Below, one piece after another: positions 1 to 54,227 of a DNA stretch of 64,000 nucleotides. The notes under the pieces are model-generated. The model was not told the DNA's origin and ran no database searches. It saw only the letters and a program-made list of their open reading frames with translations. Position 1 is the stretch's first letter. Every line of letters begins with the position of its first letter. The position numbers and the translations under genes are program-made. The stretch comes from Tethya wilhelma (Eukaryota > Porifera > Demospongiae > Tethyida > Tethyidae): contig CAXIPT010000001.1 of NCBI GenBank assembly GCA_964030475.1, positions 26,185,929 to 26,249,928 of the forward strand. The letters are read 5' to 3'.

Positions 1-438
1 CGCGGGTGTTAGTACAGCGGGTATGGTCGTGACCACCCCTTGAGTCGCTACAGAAGGTCCACGTGGAAATAAGTGATAGTGGGTGGTGGACTCAGTGGCA
101 TGTGGTCATATTTTATTTCCTGTCCAGTGTGCAAGCATAAGATAATCAAAGTGTCTCGAGACACGGTAGTCCGTATACTTTCCTATTGATTTTGTATTGC
201 CTGTTTATAGTATCCGGATTTACCGGCACTCCAGCATGCATGCGTAGAGTCACGGTTCCATTGACTACACTATATTTAGCTTAGTATACGGACCCGGGCC
301 TCAAGGCACTGCGTAAAATAATTGCAGTGAGATTGAGTAGTCAAAACCAAAATTTATAAGAAGTTTTCACTGACAGTAAACTGTATTGTAGTAGTGAATC
401 CTATAGCTGGGGTTCCAGTAGTGGAAAAGAGACTCGCA
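1..438. other. 5' flank of the Frizzled-like gene, no gene seen
   Basis: No coding exon is recognisable before the ATG at 439. The only structure seen is an 11-bp inverted pair (GTCCGTATACT near 169-179 and AGTATACGGAC at 283-293), which could bracket a small element or be chance. Confidence 0.4.
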
Positions 439-3400
439 ATGGCAGACAAAATCAACATGGAGCCCCTGACAATTACTATCCCAGCTGCTAATGATCTTGA
501 AGACAAGTCAGCCACTCCAAATCTGAACAGTGCTACCTTCATACTCTCTCCTACAGAGAACCAGAAACTAAACTATAATGATGAAGATGCAAGCATGAGC
601 AACGGTCGCAAGAAATCAGATAAGAAAACCAAGAGTGCTAGTAAAGTGTTTGGAAGCAAAGAAGCCGAGACTCAATACAAACAGTGGCTACGTTTTGAGA
701 TGGTTGCCTTGGCAGGTGTTATTGTGATCATATGGGGACTCTTTGCCTTGCCTATAGTATTCTATCACCTACCTGTGGTGAGTCATTGCTAATTGCTGGC
801 ATATGTTGTTTTACTATGTTAGGCATTTATGGGGACATATGTTTATAGTAAATACCCTTTGATGTGTACCAAGGCTGTAAAACCACCCAACAAAGGTTAC
901 TTTGGGGACAATATAAATTCAGCTTGTTTGTCCTTTGTAGAGAGGTTTTCCACTTCTTGGAGGTTCTGTTTGCATTGCTACAATAGGGAATTGTAATTTT
1001 TGGGAATTATGAATCGTCCTTTGTTGAGAGGTTTACAATACAGTGTTCCTATCTCAGAGGGTCCACTATCGGAGGTTGTACTGTATTGATCATCTGAACT
1101 GATGTAATATGGCTGCATGCAAGAGTGAAAACTCTGAAAGTTACACTACATATGACTATATTACGTAGCTGCTGTAAACAACTGCATGGTATGTAGCTAT
1201 AAACGTGTGTGTGTGTGTGTGGTATCATTTATCACTTTCATCTTGCATTGTCAGCTCGAATGACTCCTGCATGCTACCACAATGTCACTGGGCCAACATT
1301 ATTTAATGGCATGTTATTATGGCAATGTAGCTGTTGCATATATAGCCCGTTTACTGCTGAGAATTTTGAACTGCATGTTGTGCTGTTTACCATCCGCACT
1401 CTATATACTGGCGTGCAAATGCATTGGTCCTATCTATTAGCTTGTTTGCTACTATGATAACGTGAACACGAAAGTGAGATCATGTTGACAAGAACAATAA
1501 TTGTATTATAGAGTATGTGTCAAACAACATCGGTATAATATTATCATGCACTTTCAATGTCACCCAATGTACATGTGAACTGATTGGAGTGCAAACAACT
1601 AAAGAATTTGATGTTATGATAACACATACGACTGCATGCTCCGTCAATAATTATTATATTATTGTCAATTATGCAATAACATAGGGGTTGTCCTCCCAGC
1701 CACTGCTAAACAATTCCTGTTCATCGATGGTTGCATACGAAGGAGATGTTTGTGGACAAGAGTTGGGAGCTCTTACAAGTTGTCTTCCTGACACTGAACA
1801 AGATGGACTTGTTTACGTTCAAAGGGATCAGTCAGAAACTGTTCGTCCATTATTGAGTCTTTTGAACACATTTGGTAGCGACGAATGCAAGGCTGCTGCA
1901 CTTCCATTTCTCTGTGTCTACTTCTTTGGTCTCTGTGACAGTACAGGGAAGTCATACAGACCATCTTCAAGTCAGTGTGTGGAGATCAGTACTGGAGTGT
2001 GTGCTAGAGAATGGGAAACAGCAAGTGGCTTCCCTGGTGTGACTCTGCCAGAGTGTTCCTCATTTCCAAATGAGACGGTACTACTTGAGTCATCCTGTGA
2101 CAGTCTAAGTGGATTTGGATCAGCTAGTGCAACAGGTTAGTAATGCATGCCATAACTACATTTAAATTCTATATATGCAGATATATATGTTCATAGTAAT
2201 TGATATCCACCTGTTTGTTGAGGTAACAACGTCATGCTGTTTACTTGTACTACCAGACTTATAATACCCTTGTACGCATGTATGGGACTAATACATTAAG
2301 TCTCATTGTTACTCATGAAGGAATCCCTGGAACAGATGTAGAAAGGATGTGTACTTGTAGTGAAGATTTCTTCTGCCAGAAGGTCGGTAACGATAGTGAT
2401 GCTGAGTTTGCCTGTTTTCCTGAGTGTGGGATGTGGGAGGAGTATCCACGCACAACTTCGTTCATCATAGACACCGTGCTGATCCTTGCAGCAAGTATTG
2501 GAATAATCTCCGGAGTGGTACTGTTGATGATAGCTGGAGTGAGAAGGAAGAAAGTGTAAGTTTGCTGTAATGCCATTAGGAGGAGTACCGTAAACGTGAA
2601 AATATTGGCGGTCAGCGCAAAAACTGCCAAATTAAATGCGTGTAAGCTGTTTTTCGCTCTATTGCAATACATTGCGCAAGGGAGGAAAACGCCAAATTTA
2701 AAACCACCAATATTTTTGTGGGAAGCGGTCTGAGCAAAATTGCCAAATTAAATGCCCGCCAATATTTCCACGTTTACGGTATTTAATTTGATGAGACTTA
2801 AAATTATTGCTGTCTAACTGTATCTTTTGCCACACAGAATCGTCTTTCCATCGGTGTTTTCTGTGTATCAAACCATTACTCTAATTGTACTGGGTACGTG
2901 AGTCTATAGCTAGACCAGACGGTCTATCCCAAANCGGCAAAGACAGACTTTTCACGAACTTTTTGAACCAAGAAAATTTGGAGCTATACGGTATATAATC
3001 CTTTGACAATTAATGGTTGACTGCTGAGAATTTTGAACAGCATGTTATGTTGTTTACCATCTGCACTATAAAGGCGTGCAAATGCATTGGTCCTATCTAT
3101 TAGCTTGTTTGCTACTATGATAACATGAACACGAAAGTGAGATTATGTTGACAAGAATAATAATTGTATATATAGACAAGAGTCCATGGACTCCTGATAT
3201 AGAGTATGTGACAAACAACATTGGTATAACATTATCATGCACTTTCAATGTCACCCAATGTACATGTGAACTGTAAACAACTAAAGAATTTGATGTTATG
3301 ATAACACATACGACTGCATGCTCCGTCAATAATTATTATATTATTGTCAATTGTGCAATAACATAGGGGTCGTCCTCCCAGCCAGTGCTAAACAATTCCT

Positions 3401-5749
3401 GTTCATCGATGGTTGCATATGAAGGAGATGTTTGTGGACAAGAGTTGGGAGCTCTTACAAGTTGTCTTCCTGACACTGAACAAGATGGACTTGTTTATGT
3501 TCAAAGGGATCAGTCAGAAACTGTTCGTCCGTTGTTGAGTCTTTTGAACACATTTGGCAGTGAAGAGTGCAAGGCTGCTGCACTTCCATTTCTCTGTGTC
3601 TACTTCTTTGGTCTGTGTGACAGTACAGGGAAGTCATACAGACCATCTTCAAGTCAGTGTGTGGAAATCAGTACTGGAGTGTGTGCCTCTGAATGGGCAA
3701 CAGCAAGTGGCTTCCCTGGCGTGACTCTTCCAGAGTGTTCCTCATTTCCAAATGAAACGGAACTACTCGAGTCATCCTGTGACAGTCTAAGTGGATTCGG
3801 ATCAGCTAGCGCAACAGGTTAGCAATACATGCCATACGCTCATAGTAATTGATATCCACCTGTTGTTATGTTTGTAACAATTGTCATGTTGTTTACTTGT
3901 ACTACCTGACTCAGTATAATACCCTTGTACACATGTATGGGACTAATACACAAGTCTCATTTGTTGCTCATGCAGGAATCCCTGGAACAGATGTAGAAAA
4001 GATGTGTACTTGTAGTGAAGATTTCTTCTGCCAGAAGGTCGGTAACGATAATGATGCTGAGTTTGCCTGTTTTCCTGAGTGTGGGATGTGGGAGGAGTAC
4101 CCACACACAACTTCATTCATCATAGACACCGTGCTGATCCTTGCGGCAAGTATTGGAATAATCTCTGGAGTGGCACTGTTGATGATAGCTGGAGTGAGAA
4201 GAAAGAAAGTGTAAGTTTGCTGTATAATGCCATTAGGAGGAGCTAGTAAACGTGAAAATATTGGCGGTACATTAAATTTGGCAGTCAGCGCAAAAACTGC
4301 CAAATTAAATGCGTGTAAGCTGTTTTTCGCTCTATTGCAATACATTGCGCAAGGGGTCTGAGCAAAATCGCCAAATTAAATGCCCGCCAATATTTCCACC
4401 TTTACGGTATTTAATTTGATGAGACTTAAAATTATTGCTGTCTAACTGTATCTTTTGCCACACAGAATCGTCTTTCCGTCGGTGTTTTCTGTGTATCAAA
4501 CCATTACTCTAATTGTACTGGGTACGTAAGTCTAGCTAGACCAGAGGGTCTATCCCAAAATGGCACCAATATTGACATGTACTTAGGTTGTGGATAGATC
4601 ACTGGGCTCAACATGCTTTAATTCTGCAGGATCAGTTGTCCTGATCAACTACATGGATCGAACCAAGCTGTTTTGTGCTTCAAAGAACCTGTTGGAGGCA
4701 GTAGAAATAGCGACACCATTCTGTGTGATATCGGGAATGGTGTTTCACTACACTATGCTTCAATTGGCGTTGTGGTGGCTATTTCACATAATGGCTCTAT
4801 TCTGGAAGATTCGATTCCCATTCCATGCTCGGAGATTTGAATCGGCACACTACGTTCGCTACATTCACTTCACAGCAGTCGTCCTAGCACTGATCCTACC
4901 AGCTATACCAGTCATTATAGCAATGATAGATTATGCTGTCAAAGATTCAAAGGATGGTGACTCATCGCCTGCTGGACACCTTGGGTTTGGAATGCTGAGA
5001 TTCCCACCGATACTGTGCCTTGGAAACAGCCGGAATGTCACCTACTATTCTATGATTCTTCCATTGAATCTGATCGTGATTGTTGGAATAGCCATTCTTG
5101 TGCTTGTGTTCTGGATAATACACAAAGTAAGAACTCATTGCATCATGCACACACATACATACATACATACATACATACACAAACTTAATTTAAGGTGACA
5201 ATACCTTCATGCATATGTGTACTACACATATAGCAACACGGCCTCTTCAGAGTAAAGCAATCAAAGAATCCGTTCAAGATTGGAACAGCCGAAAGAAAGA
5301 TCCTCATAGTGTTCCTCTACTACATTGTCTTGGTAGTAGTAGCCCTTATAAGCTTCACCATCTCAACACGAAACAAAGACCAGTTCATTGTTGAAATCAC
5401 ACTATACTTCAGTTGTGAGCGGCATGACCTAATGGCACGGCAAGATGATCCAGATCTGCCACAGTCGTGCTCACGAGAGCAATTTGAACGACTGACTCAG
5501 CCAGTAATTAGTTCCATAGCATACGCTCTTCTTGGTCTATTTCCACTAGCAAGTCTCACGTTTGTTATAAACATTCAAGAGGTGAAAGAAAAGCTGGGAC
5601 AATGCTTGCCAAAGACTCATTGTTATCGACGCAAACCCGCACAACAGTCAAGATCCTTTGCAATTGCTAGTGCCAGTAGCAGTAGTACCAGTGACCCTCC
5701 TAGCACTGGGTCTACTACCATGTCTCTGTTGAGAAAAGATCAAGAATAA
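439..5749 (+). CDS. Frizzled-like 7TM receptor with N-terminal signal anchor
   Basis: Exons: 439-777; then 1685-2135, 2321-2555, 2838-2893 (cassette A) or 3367-3817, 3976-4210, 4466-4521 (cassette B); then 4630-5126 and 5234-5749. With one cassette the frame closes at 697 residues. Exon 1 (113 aa) is a charged cytoplasmic-type segment ending in a hydrophobic stretch (IIWGLFALPIVFYH), read as a signal anchor. The CRD exon has ten cysteines in Frizzled-CRD-like spacing. Next come a Cys-rich linker with TM1 (ECGMWEEY then TSFIIDTVLILAAS), TM2, and TM3-TM7 in the last two exons. Frizzled proteins normally start with a cleaved signal peptide and carry KTxxxW after TM7; neither is seen here, and the tail is Ser/Thr-rich. 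The 439 ATG is the first good start (the frame upstream has only GTG). Membership of the Frizzled/Smoothened superfamily is well supported; Wnt binding is not. Confidence 0.8.
1353..2933 (+). repeat. Tandem duplicate, copy A of the CRD-TM1-TM2 exon block
   Basis: This block pairs with 3020-4559. Exon lengths are identical in both copies (451, 235 and 56 bp), all splice sites are kept, and the proteins differ at only a few residues (SDECK/SEECK, AREWETA/ASEWATA, GVVLL/GVALL). Introns differ by indels, including a largely intact palindromic element at 2586-2781 that is partly deleted in copy B. Copy A stops exactly at the single N at 2934. Confidence 0.85.
2586..2781. mobile_element. MITE, termini TACCGTAAACGTG
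   Basis: The two ends are inverted copies over about 26 bp (TACCGTAAACGTGAAAATAT against TACCGTAAACGTGGAAATAT on the other strand), and the interior contains further imperfect inverted copies of a CCAAATTAAATGC-like word. There is no ORF. The corresponding position in copy B (about 4241-4410) carries an internally deleted version. Confidence 0.75.
3020..4559 (+). repeat. Tandem duplicate, copy B of the CRD-TM1-TM2 exon block
   Basis: This is the second copy of the 1353-2933 block. Cassette B is contiguous with exon 4630 and can be joined to it without crossing a contig gap, so it is the safer choice for the receptor. Because it begins in phase 0 and cassette A ends in phase 1, including both cassettes would shift the frame. 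Confidence 0.85.
5155..5182. repeat. (ACAT)n microsatellite in Frizzled-like last intron
   Basis: This is a run of about seven ACAT units in the intron between 5126 and 5234. Confidence 0.8.
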
Positions 5750-6051
5750 CATTACCATTTCTTTTCTGTGATTAATACACTTATACAAAAATGTAAGCTC
5801 TACTTCTTTACCCTCTTTCAAGTTCCAGATGAAAGCTTTTTTATTACGGCAGGACCATTCACTAGTTTTTCTACTTTTGTGTTTCGTGTTTTAATGATTA
5901 CATTAATTTAGTATCTTTTCTAATCCTTCATGTTTTTCATCTCTATGTTATGTTGCTTTGGGAAGCACTTTGCATAAGTTACTCATACCACCTCCATGAC
6001 CATGTGAAAATGTGCTGGATTTGTGTTTTATTTCGCATCCCCTAAAAGGGG

Positions 6052-6235
6052 AAATGGGCCGTCCCTAGATATAGTGCAATACTAGGACAACCCGTGGAAC
6101 GGGCGAAGCAAGCTTCGGTCCACGTCCCGATCGCAAAAATTGAATTAATCACATGGGAACAATGTCCCCGTTAGTGATTAAACTCTAAAGAACAGTTATT
6201 TCTACTTGATCTTAGCCATTAGGCCGAGAAGCGAT
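6052..6235 (-). ncRNA. U2: U2 spliceosomal snRNA (diverged)
   Basis: Read on the minus strand from 6235, the RNA starts ATCGCTTCTCGGCC and continues ATGGCTAAGATCAAGT, the hallmark 5' domain of U2. An Sm-type AATTTTTG site lies in the middle. Stem III (CGTGGA pairing TCCACG, with a CGAAGC-TT-GCTTCG tip) and stem IV (CCTAG...CTAGG around GTATTGCAC) end near 6052. Several stems differ from vertebrate U2 but keep pairing, which argues for a working RNA and not a decayed copy. The branch-point recognition segment, normally GUAGUA, reads GUAGAA here. The exact 3' end is uncertain; a CCCCTTTTAGGGG hairpin follows it. Confidence 0.85.
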
Positions 6236-6256
6236 GTTTGACTTGTTTTCAGAGGT

Positions 6257-6265
6257 CTTTATATG
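6257..6265 (-). promoter_or_regulatory. TATA-like box of the U2 gene
   Basis: The minus strand reads ATATAAAGA about 22-30 bp upstream of the U2 5' end, the position expected for a TATA element in snRNA promoters that use one. No distal or proximal sequence element was identified. The contig join at 6278 lies just upstream. Confidence 0.4.
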
Positions 6266-6278
6266 CTCACTGATGCAN

Positions 6279-7041
6279 CATGAATTTCAATGTCATTATA
6301 TACACCTTCAGGTTGTGATTGGTGTGGCTTATATTATGCAACATATTGCTGTAACAAGATTACTATGTTTTCATAGTGGTCAAGTCCTCCTATGAAAACA
6401 CCTTTTTTGATGATCAAAAAGGATATTTACACTGTGCACTTCAGACGATATTGCAGGACTTCAAGTAGCACAAGTCATATCCTGTTGTTGCATGCTGAAT
6501 CAGCTCAAGCCATTTAACATTTAACTTTATAGGTTGATGTACACTATCAGGCTGCTCATGCATTCCGTGAATGCTCTCACCAATTTACTGTTATCATGGT
6601 AGGGTATTAAACCTATCATAATAATTATTATTATAATGTTTGTTTAAATTTTCAGTGGACTAACAGTTACTGTAATACTGTGAAAGTTCCAGGCCGACTA
6701 TGTATACATGGACGAACTACCCTACATGTGTCATCCTGGCTCACAGATCAAGTTACTGCATGCATGTGATGGTCTTAATTGAAATTGTGTGGCATGTATT
6801 CACAAGGGAGGACCACACACATATAACTTTATGTGAATGGCCCACGAGTGATTCCAGGTAGTCTATTTGAAAATTAAAATAATTTATAATTTTACTCTTG
6901 AGTTATTTTGCTAATGATGGTAACTACATGCAGAAACCGGTAGGAAATAGCTATATAGATTCCCATTAATACATGCTCTTTAGTCTCTGAAGGCTAAAGA
7001 ACTAGTTATCATAGCAACTAGTATGCACATCAGATTCAGCT
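6279..7041. other. Intergenic, no feature seen
   Basis: No splice-flanked coding segment was recognised on either strand. I looked here for the missing downstream exons of the minus-strand paralogue at 7197-7634 and saw none. Confidence 0.5.
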
Positions 7042-7109
7042 AGGCTGACTGTAGTCTGGCTTACCAGACTCTTTGCGAAGAGTCTGGTAAGCCAGACTAG
7101 GCTGACTGT
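7042..7109. mobile_element. Perfect 46-bp foldback element with 11-bp flanking repeats
   Basis: Positions 7053-7098 form a perfect 21-bp inverted repeat around a 4-nt loop (arms start AGTCTGGCTTACCAGACTC). The identical 11-mer AGGCTGACTGT lies on each side (7042-7052 and 7099-7109), as a target-site duplication would. A related AGTCTGGC element is at 54790-54864. Confidence 0.75.
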
Positions 7110-7196
7110 GGAACTACACATCTATTATGTTATGATTATTCATTCACTGTTCAGCCCAAACTACAGCTGTTTCGATCACTCAGCCTGATAACTCAC

Positions 7197-7634
7197 CATA
7201 GGTATGTGATAGAAAATGATTGGCAATGCAAACAGTCCCCATATGATGCAAATCACTACGGCCAAACTAATCTGCTCGACACGCATCCACACTTTGTATC
7301 TGCTATCTTCTCCTTCATTGCCAAACAATGGTTTCTTCTTTTTCTTCTTGACACCTAGTGTAGCATCATGTCTCACTTCTTTTAACTCAGCCTGGTCACT
7401 TTCTCTGATGTGACTAGCATCTCCATTGCCATGGATATAGACTATGTGATTGTTGTTAACCTGACTTTCTGTTTTGTTGAGAGTGTCAACTTTACTGTCT
7501 GTTTCTTTGTAGAAGTGATGATGATCAAGTGTCAGTGAAGGAGACTTGTCATCAGTGTCGTGATCAGCAAGCTGAGTCTCATGATGGCTTGTAAAGGACT
7601 CCATAGCTATGATGTCTGTGTGATTTTCTCCCAT
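7197..7634 (-). CDS. Orphan first exon, paralogue of the Frizzled-like exon 1
   Basis: Starting at ATG 7634 the minus strand encodes 146 residues: an acidic/His-rich head, a KKKKKK stretch, then a hydrophobic segment almost identical to the end of the 439-777 exon (IIWGLFALPI, FYH[LI]P). A GTGAGT donor follows in the same phase 0 at the same codon. No downstream exon is visible on the minus strand between here and 5750. Either the rest of the gene was lost at the contig join at 6278, or this is a duplicated exon without a gene. It lies 237 bp beyond the 3' end of the kinase gene. Confidence 0.55.
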
Positions 7635-7870
7635 GATTTCTTATTCTGCAACACTGCAGTAGCAGGTTCACACTTCCAGGCTCTTGGTTTATCACGTCTG
7701 AACGGCAATTTGCTAATTCAATTTTAATTGCATGTGGTTCATTTCCGGAAATTCCCCTGTGCATGGTGCATGCATATGCATGTCCACTGATATTGAGCAC
7801 CTTGCCATCATGCTTATTACACGCTTATCCACCCACTTTTGATCACAAGAAAACTATAATGAATATAATT

Positions 7871-10102
7871 TTAGGGTAATTCTACTTCATGTACAGATCC
7901 AATATACACAGATAAAAGGCCATCTTCTTTCTTTCCAGTAACAAATAATTCCGTGGAAGAAAGAGCAGCTAATGTAGCAGTATCCAACTGCAAGTCGCCA
8001 GGTAGTTGACCTATTCCAGTCCAAGATTCTTGTGTAAAAGAAAACATTTTCAGTTCAGAGTTCCAAGGTTGACCACGCTTGCCAAGAACGACCAGATTAC
8101 CAGCTAAAACTGTTCCCACTAGACTGTTTGCCTGTGCGTTAAAACCACCTGGTAGTTGTCTCCATCGGTAGCTGGGATATATGAGCTCGTTTCGATCCTC
8201 ATAAGCTCTTCCAGACACTATCTTGTTCCTATCATAGAGAAGGTCATCCAAAGAGACGTGCATTGAGTGTGGAAACCAGTCAGATTGCATCAGCTCCATA
8301 GTATAGTTGCCAGCCAGTAGAATGCATCTGTTTCCAGCAATGGCTAAGGTTACATCGGAACACGAAACACTCAGTGGTTGATTGCTCCAGTACCATCCAG
8401 ACTCCTTGGTGTAAATGGAAATGGAGTTTTCACCACCTGCTACTATCATTGCTGAAGGGAGACTTAGAATACCAGGAAAGACTCTTGTTATTGGCATATC
8501 TTTGATCACATCTAATTCCCAAGTTTCATTTTTCGTATCAAACGTGTACACCTTATTACTTTCTTCTCCGTCCATGTTTATTCCTCCAAGAGCTACAAGC
8601 TTGTTGTCAAATTTCCCCAGTCCAAACGATTTGACAGGAAGATTCTGTAGTATTGTCCAATTTCCTAAAACGGTGTTGTAACAGTAAACATAGTACTTGT
8701 GAACTTCATTGCTAGCAAAACCGCCACCATAGTACATGTTATCATCGATCAGTACCGAATCTCCTTGATATAGAGTTGTTTGAAGAGGTTCGACACTTCT
8801 CCACGAAATGTTCTTGGCAACATTGTGAATGAAAGTTGGTATAAACCTGTCACATAGGATGGTTTCATTGACGTCACATTCGCTGAAGGTTGCATTCACT
8901 AGCTCTTTCTGCTTGGCCAGTAATTTCTCCTTGTGAACAGTATCGAGCAACAAATCTGGACAAGTATCACTACTATCATTCCACGGCCATGGTCTTGTAA
9001 GAACTAGTGCAATAATGAAAGCTAAGAGTGTCATTATCGTGATCCATGACCAAGATGTACAATCTGTGAGAGAAAATGTTTTCTTCTGCTTCGATACCAC
9101 ACTAAGACGTTTCAGTTTGGCAAGATTCTCCCTCTCTTTGAGACTCTTTTGAGCTTCTTTTTCTGCTACAAACTTCAATACTTGCACCTTTTCTTTGAAC
9201 GACGGTACAGCTACTCTTGAATCTGATCGATCACTTTCCAGCTGTTGCACAACCTGTTTAGCTGAGGGTCTCTTCTTAGGATCATTGTGAATACACTTGT
9301 GGATGAGGCTCATAAGAGGGTGGTCATCACCGATCATGTGAAGGTACTTGGTTCGTCTTTCAGCCTCTGAAATGGCAACTAATCCGCCGGACTCGCTACG
9401 ACTTGGACCTGCATGAGGTCGTGGCGATCTTCCACACAAAATCTCAATCATTAAGATACCGTACGAAAATATATCAATGCCAGTGTTATAGTGAGGGTTG
9501 TCAACCAAGACTTCGGGGGGCATGTATATTAGTGTGCCAGGATTTCCAGTCAACGTGCTGACCTGTAGGGGGCTGATGTTGACTATTCTTGCCACACCCA
9601 GGTCGGCAATCTTTGCTGTAAGCACGGGAGAGAGTAGGATGTTGTTGGAGGAGAGATCTCGGTGAATCAAGGGGGACTCACGGTCGTGGAGGTAGAGCAA
9701 TCCTTGGGCTATATCGAAGAGGATGGAGTAACAAATCTCTTTGGGAAAGATGCCGTGATTTTTTATACAAGCCGAAAGGTTGATAGGGAGAAATTCCATT
9801 ACCATTATTGGGGTAGTTTTCTCTGGCTCTTGGAAGCACACACCTAGAAACTGGACAATGTTGGGATGTTGAATCTTGCTCAGTAAGTGACATTCCTTGC
9901 TGAAGTTACGGATAGCATCACGATAATCATCGCCACCTTGCTTGAGGAGAATATCATGGATCTTTTTCCCTGCACATTTGTGTCCCATGTAGTCAAGTTC
10001 AATCACAACGGCAGCAGAACCAGATCCTATCTTACGTTCTGTTATTTCAACTCCAGTCAAGTTGTAGGAGTCAAGACTAATGAGAGTAGCACCCCTGGCC
10101 AT
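7871..10102 (-). CDS. Membrane protein kinase with C-terminal Kelch repeats
   Basis: This is a single-exon gene of 743 aa. The N-terminal half is a TK/TKL-type kinase domain: glycine loop GSGSAAVV (26-33), VAIK-type Lys in AGKK (46-47), alpha-C Glu near 70, HRDL with Asn (147-154), DLG in place of DFG (167-169) and PPE in place of APE (195-197). A basic stretch (about 331-341) precedes one TM helix (about 351-369). The C-terminal part (about 420-743) has Kelch-like repeats (GG followed by YxxxxxxW patterns) and several N-glycosylation sequons (NATF, NETI, NISW, NWTI, NYTM). The order places the kinase inside and the Kelch propeller outside, the reverse of usual receptor kinases. The catalytic Lys, Asp and Asn are present, so it is probably active. 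Substrates and ligand are unknown. Confidence 0.8.
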   Translation of the reverse strand: MARGATLISLDSYNLTGVEITERKIGSGSAAVVIELDYMGHKCAGKKIHDILLKQGGDDYRDAIRNFSKECHLLSKIQHPNIVQFLGVCFQEPEKTTPIMVMEFLPINLSACIKNHGIFPKEICYSILFDIAQGLLYLHDRESPLIHRDLSSNNILLSPVLTAKIADLGVARIVNISPLQVSTLTGNPGTLIYMPPEVLVDNPHYNTGIDIFSYGILMIEILCGRSPRPHAGPSRSESGGLVAISEAERRTKYLHMIGDDHPLMSLIHKCIHNDPKKRPSAKQVVQQLESDRSDSRVAVPSFKEKVQVLKFVAEKEAQKSLKERENLAKLKRLSVVSKQKKTFSLTDCTSWSWITIMTLLAFIIALVLTRPWPWNDSSDTCPDLLLDTVHKEKLLAKQKELVNATFSECDVNETILCDRFIPTFIHNVAKNISWRSVEPLQTTLYQGDSVLIDDNMYYGGGFASNEVHKYYVYCYNTVLGNWTILQNLPVKSFGLGKFDNKLVALGGINMDGEESNKVYTFDTKNETWELDVIKDMPITRVFPGILSLPSAMIVAGGENSISIYTKESGWYWSNQPLSVSCSDVTLAIAGNRCILLAGNYTMELMQSDWFPHSMHVSLDDLLYDRNKIVSGRAYEDRNELIYPSYRWRQLPGGFNAQANSLVGTVLAGNLVVLGKRGQPWNSELKMFSFTQESWTGIGQLPGDLQLDTATLAALSSTELFVTGKKEDGLLSVYIGSVHEVELP

Positions 10103-10227
10103 GATACCTTGTAATTTATGCCACGTGGGATAGACCCCGCCCTACTTGTCTCACGTGATAGACAAGTTACAGACGGCTGCCTAGCTGGCCCGTTCTTCTC
10201 TTGTCTGCTTTTGAGAGAGAGAGAGAC
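10103..10227. promoter_or_regulatory. Divergent promoter between kinase-Kelch gene and mTOR
   Basis: Only 125 bp separate the two start codons. It contains two CACGTG E-boxes 30 bp apart (10122-10127 and 10152-10157, the second within palindromic TCACGTGA) and a CCCGCCC box (10136-10142), then a GA-rich 5' leader (GAGAGAGAGAGA) just before the mTOR ATG. E-boxes of this form are bound by MYC/USF/MITF-TFEB type bHLH factors in animals. Use of this region for both genes is inferred from the spacing. Confidence 0.6.

Positions 10228-54227
<44,000 letters not shown>

Noticed and set aside
2313..2672. Minus-strand ORFs opposite the Frizzled TM1 exons (also 3968-4345)
   Set aside because: They are antisense shadows of a hydrophobic coding exon and repeat with the duplicated block; no splice or start context of their own.
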